NCBI GenBank assembly: GCA_036675565.1
Contig: JAKFER010000081.1
Coordinates: 1 to 14,361, forward strand
Length of the DNA: 14,361 bases
From: JACCYQ01 sp036675565
Lineage (GTDB): Bacteria > Bacteroidota > Bacteroidia > Chitinophagales > Chitinophagaceae
Direction of reading: 5' to 3'
Under the pieces are notes generated by a model, which saw nothing but the letters and a program-made list of their open reading frames with translations, was not told the DNA's origin and did no database searches. The position numbers were made by a program, and so were the translations under genes. Below are positions 1-7,358 of the stretch, piece after piece; the stretch's first letter is position 1; every line of letters begins with the position of its first letter.

Positions 1-1215
1 CGGGCATTGGCATTAGCCTGGACCGCCAGTGATGAATCATTTATCAAAGACAATCTTGCATTTATAAATCATCTTAAATTAAGAGCTTCTTATGGTGAAA
101 ACGGAAACCCAACAGTTGGGGCATATGCAACGTTCCCCACAGTAGGAAGTTCTGAATATTTGTTTGGTACCAATACGGTAAATACCGTTTATGCTAACCG
201 GTTAGCGAATAAAAATCTGAAATGGGAAACAACCACTTCATTCAATATAGGTATTGACTTCTCTATTTTCAGGGATATATTGAATGGTAATATCGATTAT
301 TATAATTCCAATACGACCGATCTGTTAATTCGCAGAGCCATACCCGTTATGAACGGTTTTACAACCGTTGATGATAACCTGGGTAAAAACCATAATAAAG
401 GGCTTGAAATCCAATTAAATTCAAACAACATCCGCGGAAATGATTTCCAATGGTCATCCGGATTAAGTTTTTGGAAAAACAGGAATGAGATCGTTACCAT
501 TTATGGTCTGGACAAAGATGGTGATGGAAAAGAGGATGATGATATTGCAAACAGTTATTTCATCGGTAAATCTTTGGGTGCCATATATGATTATACTTTT
601 GATGGCATCATTCAAACCGAAGATGTCGATTACATAGCCACTTATGGTGGTGTGCCCGGTGATATTAAATTCGCCGATTTGAATAAGGATGGAAAATTAG
701 ATGCCAATGACCGCTCAATTGTTGGATATACAAAACCCAACTATTCATTGTCTCTATCCAATACATTGAATTATAAAAACCTGCAGTTGTACTTTATGTT
801 CAGCACCATACAAGGTGGTGGCGATGACAATTTTTACCTGGCATCCAACCAGTATGGACAAAACCCTAGTACGTTTGTTCCACATGTGGCCAATTGGCTG
901 GATAAGGAATACTGGATGCCAGAACATCAGTCAAACATTACACCGCGTCCAAATTATGCAAACAAGTATAACTATCGTTTTTCACAGGACCATAGCTTTA
1001 TACGCCTGCAGGATGTTTCCTTATCATACCAGTTAAATCAAAGGCTTTTAAGTCGTACCCCTGTTAAAAGTTTACAGGTTTACCTGGCTGCTAAAAACTT
1101 GCTTACCTGGACTGATTGGGAAGGACTTGATCCAGAAACAGCAACCACTTACGCATCTGTAAATGGATTCCCGGTTATGAAAACAGTTACGTTGGGTTTA
1201 AATGTTTCATTTTAA
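1..1215 (+). CDS. SusC/RagA-type TonB-dependent outer-membrane transporter, C-terminal part (5' end outside window)
   Basis: This is the C-terminal beta-barrel half of a SusC-like TonB-dependent receptor, which imports oligosaccharides through the outer membrane together with a SusD lipoprotein. The frame is open from base 1, so the gene is truncated by the window edge; the TTG at 7 is not a real start. About 404 of the roughly 1000 residues usual for the family are present. Typical traits are the HNKGLEIQLN strand, an aspartate-rich DKDGDGKEDD loop, a second calcium-loop-like DLNKDGKLDAND segment (676-711), the following GYTKPNYSLSLSN strand, KNLLTWTDW near the end, and a barrel-type C-terminus ending in phenylalanine (LGLNVSF). 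The susD gene follows after 48 nt, the standard susC-susD order. The plug and any TonB box or carboxypeptidase-like N-terminal domain cannot be seen. The family call is secure; the substrate cannot be read from this part. Confidence 0.95.
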   Translation, partial: RALALAWTASDESFIKDNLAFINHLKLRASYGENGNPTVGAYATFPTVGSSEYLFGTNTVNTVYANRLANKNLKWETTTSFNIGIDFSIFRDILNGNIDYYNSNTTDLLIRRAIPVMNGFTTVDDNLGKNHNKGLEIQLNSNNIRGNDFQWSSGLSFWKNRNEIVTIYGLDKDGDGKEDDDIANSYFIGKSLGAIYDYTFDGIIQTEDVDYIATYGGVPGDIKFADLNKDGKLDANDRSIVGYTKPNYSLSLSNTLNYKNLQLYFMFSTIQGGGDDNFYLASNQYGQNPSTFVPHVANWLDKEYWMPEHQSNITPRPNYANKYNYRFSQDHSFIRLQDVSLSYQLNQRLLSRTPVKSLQVYLAAKNLLTWTDWEGLDPETATTYASVNGFPVMKTVTLGLNVSF

Positions 1216-1263
1216 TCAAAACGTTGCAACTCATTTTTTTGAAAAAATATTAATCATACAGCC

Positions 1264-3000
1264 ATGAAGAAATTTATATACACCGCGGTTTTAGCAATAC
1301 TGACATTTGCGGGATGTAAAAAAGACGATGAATTTTTAGAAGAAACGCCAGGCGATTTCTTAACAGTGGATAATGCATTTTTAAATTACGCTCAATTTAA
1401 AACCGCACTGAACGAATTATACAGGCAAACCAGGTATAATTATACCAACCGGGACAGTGGAGATGATTTTTTCCATTTCGGATCTGGTACAGAAACCATT
1501 TTTGTACCTGTCCCTGCAAATGCAGCATATACGGATTGGACGATCATTAACGAGAACAGGGGCATTTTCAATGATGTTTATACCCGGCATTTTCAAATGG
1601 TTTATCATGCCAACAATATCTTGGCTCAATCTGAAAATCCTGCAGTAAGTATGACGGTTGAAGAGAAGTTGGTAGTCCAGGCCGAAGCTCGATTTTTCCG
1701 GGCTTATGCTTACCGTTACCTGTCCTATCTTTTTGGCGGTGTTCCAATTATTGAAGAACCCATCACTGCTCCAAGATTAGATTTTACCAGGGATCCGAGA
1801 GCTGCAGTGTATGCATTTTGTGTAGCAGATTTTCAATTTGCTGCAGAAAACCTGCCAAAGACAACTTCAGAACCCGGCAGACTTGTAAAAGCAGCGGCTG
1901 ATCATCACCTGGCGGAAATGTATATTGCTTTGGGTGACGAAACCAATGATGCTTCGATGTATACAAAATCAATTGAAGCTGCAACAAGAGTGATTGATGG
2001 CACCGATGGGGATTATCAATTAATGACACAGCGTTTTGGATGGAGAAAAGATGTACCAGGTAAAAATGTGTTCTGGGATTTATTTCAGATGAGGAGCCCG
2101 GAATCTCAAAGCAATTATAATTATCAAAGTGGTAACAAAGAAGCTATTTGGGTCATGCAGGTTGATAAGTATCTTCCTGGTGGACTAAATTCCACCATGC
2201 CACGTACGGACCAGGAACGTGCTTTTTGGCCAAGCTTTTGGGCCTTGGAGAAATTTGGATACTCCGGTCCCGCACGGGATTGGATGGGACGTGGAATTAG
2301 CATGGTAAGACCAACTAATTATTTCACTTATTATCTATGGAACAATTCCGGTGCTAATGATATGCGTAACTCTCCTGTAAATATTCAACGGGTGTTTTAT
2401 GCACCTGATCCCATTATCAACGGCCGGGAAGTGGCGGGTTATGATACTACGTATAAAACAAATGTTACGTTGTTTGATGGAACTAAAATCGTTGTTGAAT
2501 TGAAACCAGGTGACCCTATCAAACCAGAATGGTTAACCTCACGCCAGGATACAATGGAAAGAGTTTTTCCAAGGGTGATGAAGATGGGTTCTGATTGGCA
2601 TTATAACGGCGACCCCAGTAATGGATTTGCACAGGAATCTTATGCCATTCGTTTAGCAGAAACTTATCTTGTAAGAGCAGAAGCATATATGAAAGCAGGT
2701 GATCAGCTGAATGCGGCGGAAGACATCAATGCAGTAAGAAACCGTGCAGGCGCCATACCGGTAACACCGGGTGAAGTGACCATTGATTACATTTTGGATG
2801 AACGTATCCGTGAATTATTCGGAGAAGAATTACATACACTGACCTTAACACGATTAGGCTTACTTTACGACAGGACCAAACGCTTTGGTATGGAAACATC
2901 ACAACAAACAGTAGCCGAAAAAAATAACCTGATGCCCATACCGCAAAGAGTGATAGATGCCAATTCATTAGCCGATTTTCCACAAAACCCGGGTTATTAA
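1264..3000 (+). CDS. SusD/RagB-family surface glycan-binding lipoprotein
   Basis: This is a SusD-like nutrient-binding lipoprotein, the lid partner of the SusC barrel encoded just upstream, and it acts on the outer face of the outer membrane. The 578-residue length fits the family. The N-terminus is a lipoprotein signal peptide with the acylated cysteine at residue 18 (TFAGC). The next residues, KKDDE, resemble the Bacteroidota lipoprotein export signal that sends lipoproteins to the cell surface. SusD hallmarks are the helical RFFRAYAYRYL segment near residue 145, the RAEAYMKAGD...INAVRNRAGA helix pair at about 471-497, the DERIRELFGEE segment, and the C-terminal QNPGY motif. The ATG at 1264 directly precedes the signal peptide and is the obvious start. 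The gh97 start lies 2 nt after the stop, so co-translation or at least a shared transcript is likely. The ligand is unknown. Confidence 0.96.
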   Translation: MKKFIYTAVLAILTFAGCKKDDEFLEETPGDFLTVDNAFLNYAQFKTALNELYRQTRYNYTNRDSGDDFFHFGSGTETIFVPVPANAAYTDWTIINENRGIFNDVYTRHFQMVYHANNILAQSENPAVSMTVEEKLVVQAEARFFRAYAYRYLSYLFGGVPIIEEPITAPRLDFTRDPRAAVYAFCVADFQFAAENLPKTTSEPGRLVKAAADHHLAEMYIALGDETNDASMYTKSIEAATRVIDGTDGDYQLMTQRFGWRKDVPGKNVFWDLFQMRSPESQSNYNYQSGNKEAIWVMQVDKYLPGGLNSTMPRTDQERAFWPSFWALEKFGYSGPARDWMGRGISMVRPTNYFTYYLWNNSGANDMRNSPVNIQRVFYAPDPIINGREVAGYDTTYKTNVTLFDGTKIVVELKPGDPIKPEWLTSRQDTMERVFPRVMKMGSDWHYNGDPSNGFAQESYAIRLAETYLVRAEAYMKAGDQLNAAEDINAVRNRAGAIPVTPGEVTIDYILDERIRELFGEELHTLTLTRLGLLYDRTKRFGMETSQQTVAEKNNLMPIPQRVIDANSLADFPQNPGY

Positions 3001-3002
3001 GA

Positions 3003-4883
3003 ATGATTAAAAAAATAATAAAACAATATCTCGTTATTAGCCTTGTTCTGCTTGCGGAACAAGGCTTTTCGCAAAATATAAGCTTGTCGAGCCCTGATAA
3101 AAACTTGCATATTTCATTTGCTACAGGAAAGAAAATTGGATCTCTTATTTCCTATAATATAACCAGTTTTAACCAGCCTGTTTTGACCCATGCAAGCATA
3201 GCATTTGCAACAGATAAACTGGCAGATATGCATTTTTCTCTTGCGCGGTTAAAAAAAAACACGGTATTTTCTTCCTGGGAAACGGTTTATGGAGAACGGA
3301 AAATTATCCCGGATAATTATAACCAGTTATTTTTCTATTTTAAATCCGCGGTTGATACATCGATTCAATTGCAGGTAATTTGTCGTGCATATAATGAAGG
3401 CTTTGCCTTTCAATATAAGTTAATTAATAAGGGTGAATCAATTATTTTAAATAGTGAGTCATCAACATTTGAAATGCCTGGAAGTGCAGTAGCCTGGGTA
3501 AGTAAATGGGCTCAATCACCCATCGAAGCAAAAAAAATAAATGAAATAGAAGAAGTTGTTGACAGGCCATTGACCATTAAATTAAATGAACACCTGTATA
3601 TGGCTTTGGGCGAAGCTTCATTGGTTAATTATGCCAGGATGAAATTTGCCCGCAACGGTGATAATTCACTGGTCAGTCGCCTGGATGGCAAGGTTACAAG
3701 TACGGATTCCCTTACTTCTCCATGGCGGTATGTGTTGGTTGGAAAAAGCCCGGGAGATCTGCTGCAAAAAAATTATTTATTACTGAACCTGAATGAACCG
3801 AATCAAATTGGTAATACTGATTGGATAGAACCCGGAAAAGTTTTTCGTGAAGCCACATTGACAACGGAAGGTTCATTTCGGAGCATTGATTTCGCTTCAA
3901 AACACAACATCCGGTATATTATTTTTGATGCGGGCTGGTATGGTAAAGAAGACAGTGATACTTCTGATGCAACAAGGGTTTCTATAGACCCTCCCAGGTA
4001 TAAGGGGCCGTTAGACCTGCAAAAAGTTATAGCTTATGGCAAACAAAAAAATGTGGGCGTCATTCTGTATGTAAACCGTCGGGCACTTGAAAGACAACTG
4101 GATACCTTGCTTCCGCTTTTCCAGTCATGGGGCGTTAAAGGGTTAAAGTTCGGTTTTGTACAAGTAGGTTCACAGCAATGGACAAACTGGTTACACGAGG
4201 CCGTTAGAAAGGCTGCTAAATACAAAATGATCGTTGATATACATGATGAATACCGGCCAACAGGATATTCGCGAACCTATCCCAATTTACTAACTGTTGA
4301 AGGTGTTAGAGGTGATGAAGAAAGCCCATACACAGAACACAGCATTACAACTTTGTTTACCCGTTCCATTGCAGGCGCTGCAGATAATACGAACTGTTAT
4401 TTTACCGGCAGGGTTGACAAAATGGGATCGCATGCTGCGCAAATGGCCAAAGCTGTTTGTATATACAGTCCCTTGCAATTTTTATTCTGGTACGATAATC
4501 CTGTACCCGATTCTTTAGTAACAGGGAAAGAAGGAGAAATAAAAGAAGTTGAAGAGTTGTCATGGTATGATGCGTTACCAACGGTATGGGATGAAACCCT
4601 GGTGCTGGAAAGTGACATGGAAAAATTTGCAACCATTGCCAGGAAGAGTGGGGATAACTGGTTTTTGGGATCGTTAAATGGATTAATCCCAAGGACGGTG
4701 CATTTGAAATTTGATTTTTTAGATAAACATAAAAATTATAAAGCTGTTATTTACACGCATGATGAGACAATGAATACAACTACCCATATAAAAATATCAA
4801 CAATGAAAATTGATCATCAAACTGAATTGCAATTACCAGTTTCAGCAAGAAATGGTTTTGCAATACATATACTCCCTTTATAA
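3003..4883 (+). CDS. Secreted GH97-family glycosidase (alpha-glucosidase/alpha-galactosidase family), SusB-like
   Basis: This is a glycoside hydrolase of family 97, whose known members cleave alpha-glucosides (inverting, SusB type) or alpha-galactosides (retaining type). An N-terminal signal peptide (MIKKIIKQYLVISLVLL, probable cleavage near residues 23-24) puts it in the periplasm or envelope. Residues ~25-260 form the GH97 N-terminal beta-sandwich, with the family-like YNEGFAFQY segment. The (beta/alpha)8 barrel starts near RYIIFDAGWYG (~301) and the C-terminal beta domain ends at IHILPL. Active-site landmarks are KFGF (382-385), HDEYRPTG (from H414) and TVEG...RGDEE (E433, E439). E439 is the probable general acid. 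Compared from memory with characterised enzymes, Gly384 occupies the position of the nucleophilic Asp of the retaining alpha-galactosidase, while Asp415-Glu416 sits at the SusB base position. The 626-residue length is slightly short for the family but intact. An alpha-glucosidase role is the default; exact specificity is uncertain. Confidence 0.92.
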   Translation: MIKKIIKQYLVISLVLLAEQGFSQNISLSSPDKNLHISFATGKKIGSLISYNITSFNQPVLTHASIAFATDKLADMHFSLARLKKNTVFSSWETVYGERKIIPDNYNQLFFYFKSAVDTSIQLQVICRAYNEGFAFQYKLINKGESIILNSESSTFEMPGSAVAWVSKWAQSPIEAKKINEIEEVVDRPLTIKLNEHLYMALGEASLVNYARMKFARNGDNSLVSRLDGKVTSTDSLTSPWRYVLVGKSPGDLLQKNYLLLNLNEPNQIGNTDWIEPGKVFREATLTTEGSFRSIDFASKHNIRYIIFDAGWYGKEDSDTSDATRVSIDPPRYKGPLDLQKVIAYGKQKNVGVILYVNRRALERQLDTLLPLFQSWGVKGLKFGFVQVGSQQWTNWLHEAVRKAAKYKMIVDIHDEYRPTGYSRTYPNLLTVEGVRGDEESPYTEHSITTLFTRSIAGAADNTNCYFTGRVDKMGSHAAQMAKAVCIYSPLQFLFWYDNPVPDSLVTGKEGEIKEVEELSWYDALPTVWDETLVLESDMEKFATIARKSGDNWFLGSLNGLIPRTVHLKFDFLDKHKNYKAVIYTHDETMNTTTHIKISTMKIDHQTELQLPVSARNGFAIHILPL

Positions 4884-4894
4884 GCGGATGATCA

Positions 4895-6232
4895 ATGTTC
4901 ATACAAATGTGGTACCGGATGAAGATGAAAAATTTTAATGGTTTACGATTTGTTTTCTGCTTGTTTGTTTTTCTGCCAGCAGCCAACCTGGTCAGGGCCC
5001 AAAACCTTGCAGGTGTTTCGTTATCGGTTTCTTTGGATCATGCAGACTGGAATTATAAAACGGGTGAAAAGGCTTTGTTCTCTATAAGCATTTACCGGGA
5101 TGGAAAGCCATTGGAAGATGTATTGGTGCATTATGAAATTGGCCACGAAAAAATGAAACCTTCAGTTATCAATGAAGTTCGGTTAACAAAAAAGAATTGT
5201 ACCATTAACGGAGGTACACTATTGCAGCCGGGATTTTTAAGATGTGTGGTAACAGCAACAATTGACGGCAAAAAATATCGAGGCTTGGCAACTGCTGCAT
5301 ATGCTGCTGATGATATCAAAGCATATGCAAAAATGCCTGCAGATTTTTCAACTTTCTGGACCCATGCCAGAAATGAGCAACTGAAAATTCCTTTAGACAA
5401 AAAATTGGTTCTGCTGCCAGAACGCTCTGATTCTATCATCAACGTATATGAAGTTTCCATTCAGAATAACCGGGGAGGTTCAAGAATCTATGGAATATTA
5501 TCTGTACCCAAAAAGCCCGGTAAATATCCAGCCATTTTGAAAGTGCCGGGTGCAGGTGTCAGGGCTTATTATGGCGATACTGCACTGGCAAAAAAAGGTA
5601 TCGTGACTTTTGAAATCGGTATTCATGGGGTAACGGTTACACAGCCCAATCCGTTTTATTATGATCTTGCATTTGGTCCCCTGAATCAATATTATTTCTT
5701 TAACCTCGATGACAGGGATAACTATTATTATAAAAGAGTTTACCTGGGTTGCTTGCGGGCAGTTGATCTGCTTGCATCCTTACCTGAAGTGGATACCAGC
5801 CGGATAGCAGTATATGGAGGCAGCCAGGGAGGTGCATTATCTATTGTTACCGCTGCCCTGGATAAGCGTGTAAAATATGTTGCTTCCTTTTATCCTGCTT
5901 TGAGTGATGTGACTGGTTATTTATATGGACGTGCCGGAGGGTGGCCACATATGTTTAATGAAAAAAATATTTCTTCCGTAGGCTTGGAAGAAAAAATAAA
6001 TGTTTCAGCTTATTATGATGCAGCCAATTTTGCCCGGTTGATTGAGATTCCTGGTATGTATTGCTGGGGCTATAATGATGAAGTATGTCCGCCAACCAGC
6101 ATTTACGCTGCATATAATAATATCCGGGCTGAAAAGGAAAAGGTGATAACCAAAGAAGCTGGCCATGGACTTTCAGGTTACCAATCAAAAAAAGTAAATG
6201 AATGGCTATTGAAAAAGCTGGGGGTTCAATGA
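4895..6232 (+). CDS. Secreted alpha/beta-hydrolase, divergent CE7/AXE1-like (acetylxylan esterase-type) with N-terminal beta domain
   Basis: This is probably a carbohydrate O-deacetylase acting in the envelope beside the GH97 enzyme. The ATG at 4895 is the longest start, 11 nt after the gh97 stop. Starts at 4919 or 4925 (MKMKNFNGL, MKNFNGL) give a tidier signal peptide, which would be cut near LVRA-Q, and one of these may be the true start. Residues ~37-140 form a beta-rich domain of unknown role. The rest matches the AXE1 (CE7) fold: FSTFWTHA, then YYYKRVYLGCLRAVDLLASLPEVD, GGSQGG with nucleophile Ser310, YNDEVCPPTSIYAAYN with Asp395, and the catalytic His424 in AGHG. The CE7 RGQ motif is absent; the aligned segment reads GIHGV (242-246). 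The cytosolic CE7 enzymes have about 320 residues; the extra length here is the signal peptide plus the beta domain. The hydrolase fold is secure; the acetyl ester substrate is inferred from family and context. Confidence 0.82.
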   Translation: MFIQMWYRMKMKNFNGLRFVFCLFVFLPAANLVRAQNLAGVSLSVSLDHADWNYKTGEKALFSISIYRDGKPLEDVLVHYEIGHEKMKPSVINEVRLTKKNCTINGGTLLQPGFLRCVVTATIDGKKYRGLATAAYAADDIKAYAKMPADFSTFWTHARNEQLKIPLDKKLVLLPERSDSIINVYEVSIQNNRGGSRIYGILSVPKKPGKYPAILKVPGAGVRAYYGDTALAKKGIVTFEIGIHGVTVTQPNPFYYDLAFGPLNQYYFFNLDDRDNYYYKRVYLGCLRAVDLLASLPEVDTSRIAVYGGSQGGALSIVTAALDKRVKYVASFYPALSDVTGYLYGRAGGWPHMFNEKNISSVGLEEKINVSAYYDAANFARLIEIPGMYCWGYNDEVCPPTSIYAAYNNIRAEKEKVITKEAGHGLSGYQSKKVNEWLLKKLGVQ

Positions 6233-6280
6233 AAATAAATTAATTTAAAAAATTTTCTTTTGGCCGAAAAAGGCAACTAA

Positions 6281-6315
6281 AACATAACAGGTTTCTTTAT
6301 TTTTATTGTTATGTT
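6281..6315. repeat. 9-bp perfect inverted repeat overlapping the araC start codon
   Basis: AACATAACA at 6281-6289 is the exact reverse complement of TGTTATGTT at 6307-6315, with a 17-nt T-rich spacer. The right arm contains the ATG of the araC gene (6311-6313). It could be an operator for autoregulation or an mRNA hairpin that hides the start codon. The T-rich loop and weak A/T stem argue against a transcription terminator. The function is inference only. Confidence 0.45.
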
Positions 6316-7210
6316 GAAGAAAACGATTGATGGTAAAAGAAAAAAGGATGGCTTCAATGGTCAAAAAGCGATTGTTTTACCACAGAAAATTTTGAAGAGT
6401 TGTGATGAAGCCATGTTGGTTCACCATTTGTTTTTAACCGATATTGGATTTTATCCCAAGGCAAAATACCATTACCGGGAAAGATTAACGGGTGTATCTC
6501 AACACATTTTGATTTATTGTATTGATGGTAAAGGCTGGCTTCATTTTACAAATAAGGAACTGGAAGTTGAACGTGGCCAGTTTATTATCATCCCGGCAAA
6601 TATGGCTCATAAATATGGCTCGGAGGAACATGATCCCTGGTCTATTTACTGGATGCATTTTAAGGGATCTTCTTCAGGGCATTTTGCTCAAATATTAAGT
6701 AAGCAAAATACACAGTTCGTCAACGATATTAAATTTTCTGATGAGCGGATCCGCCTCTTTGATAATATTTATAAAACGCTTGAGAATGGATATAGTGCCG
6801 ATAACCTGGGTTATATCAGTATGTGTCTCTGGCATTTTCTTTCGTCGTTTTGTTATCCCGATGTTTTTCAAATACCCTTTCATAAAGATCAGAAAGATGC
6901 GATCGATATCTCAGTGGAGTTTATGCAAAAACATTTGCATCAAACACTGACCCTTCAGCAACTTGCAGCTGAAGTGCATATCTCGCCTTCTCATTATTCT
7001 GCTTTGTTTAAAAAGAAAACGGGATATCCTCCGCTTGAATATTTTAATCATATCAAAGTTCAGAAAGCCTGCCAGTATTTACAATTTACCAACCTTCAGG
7101 TAAAAGAAATAGCATATAAACTTGGTATCAATGATCCTTTTTATTTTTCCCGGTTCTTCAGTAATGTAATGGGTCAATCCCCATTAGACTACCGAAACCG
7201 CAAACAATAA
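6311..7210 (+). CDS. AraC-family transcriptional regulator (cupin-like sensor plus double HTH)
   Basis: This is a cytoplasmic DNA-binding regulator of 299 residues, the usual size for sugar-responsive AraC proteins. The N-terminal half (~50-165) is a cupin-like AraC-binding domain with YHYRERLTGVSQHILIY, GKGWLHF and the QFIIIPANMAHKYG strand-turn. The C-terminal ~100 residues (from about 198) hold two helix-turn-helix units: LTLQQLAAEVHISPSHYSAL followed by FKKKTG, then VKEIAYKLGINDPFYFSRFF and the closing MGQSPLDYR. The ATG at 6311 is the only reasonable start, since the next in-frame Met is at residue 35, inside the conserved region. It sits 78 nt after the esterase gene and 148 nt before the transporter gene. 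The direct repeat just downstream is a plausible target, making control of the transporter operon likely. Control of the upstream susCD genes is also possible, but their promoter is outside the window. The inducer is unknown. Confidence 0.95.
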   Translation: MLKKTIDGKRKKDGFNGQKAIVLPQKILKSCDEAMLVHHLFLTDIGFYPKAKYHYRERLTGVSQHILIYCIDGKGWLHFTNKELEVERGQFIIIPANMAHKYGSEEHDPWSIYWMHFKGSSSGHFAQILSKQNTQFVNDIKFSDERIRLFDNIYKTLENGYSADNLGYISMCLWHFLSSFCYPDVFQIPFHKDQKDAIDISVEFMQKHLHQTLTLQQLAAEVHISPSHYSALFKKKTGYPPLEYFNHIKVQKACQYLQFTNLQVKEIAYKLGINDPFYFSRFFSNVMGQSPLDYRNRKQ

Positions 7211-7229
7211 TTCATTCTAAAGAGGTACA

Positions 7230-7279
7230 ATCTTTTCCGGAACAGGTAAAAATCATTGTATCTTTTCCTGTACCCGTAA
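7230..7279. promoter_or_regulatory. Candidate AraC operator: 20-bp direct repeat with 30-bp period
   Basis: Positions 7230-7249 and 7260-7279 match at 16 of 20 bases, both starting ATCTTTTCC and both ending GTAA, with start points exactly 30 bp apart (about three helical turns). AraC-family proteins commonly bind direct repeats on one DNA face, and this pair lies between the araC gene and the transporter operon. The region also holds a TTCCGGAA palindrome (7235-7242), TACAAT/ATTGTA (7226-7231, 7255-7260) and ACAGG/CCTGT (7242-7246, 7267-7271). Protein binding is inferred, not shown. Confidence 0.5.
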
Positions 7280-7332
7280 TATTATCCATTCAATTCAAGC
7301 TATCCTCCATTATACAAACAGTTATAAAAAAC

Positions 7333-7340
7333 TAAGTTTG
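7333..7340 (+). promoter_or_regulatory. Candidate Bacteroidota -7 promoter box (TAAGTTTG)
   Basis: TAAGTTTG matches the TAnnTTTG -7 consensus of Bacteroidota housekeeping promoters and ends 18 nt before the first transporter's ATG at 7359. No good TTG-type -33 box is visible 17-25 nt upstream, which would suit an activator-dependent promoter served by the direct repeat at 7230-7279. The start site would be close to the ATG, giving a very short leader. Confidence 0.4.
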
Positions 7341-7358
7341 GATAATTAATATTGCCGG

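Noticed and set aside
508..711. EF-hand-like aspartate-rich loops in SusC as a novel calcium-binding module
   Set aside because: DxDxDG-type loops at these positions are common in SusC C-terminal barrels, so they are expected rather than new.
1233..1248. ATTTTTTTGAAAAAAT in the susC-susD spacer as a terminator
   Set aside because: It is an A/T-only stem with a two-base loop and no G/C core, inside a 48-nt spacer of a normally co-transcribed pair.
5131..5460. 109-residue reverse-strand open frame inside the esterase gene
   Set aside because: The forward frame carries a continuous conserved protein, and the reverse frame has no recognisable domain or spacing signal.
6236..6247. 12-bp palindrome TAAATTAATTTA after the esterase stop
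   Set aside because: Pure A/T palindromes of this size arise easily in AT-rich spacers, and there is no second copy or other support.
6259..6300. Possible terminator hairpin after the esterase gene (GCC-GAAAAA-GGC followed by T-rich sequence)
   Set aside because: The paired core is only three G/C base pairs, with a bulge if extended, and the T-rich part lies more than 10 nt away. This is too weak to call a terminator.
7242..7271. Possible terminator or riboswitch-like stem ACAGG...CCTGT after araC
   Set aside because: No T run follows the stem, and the same bases are better explained as the direct-repeat operator.
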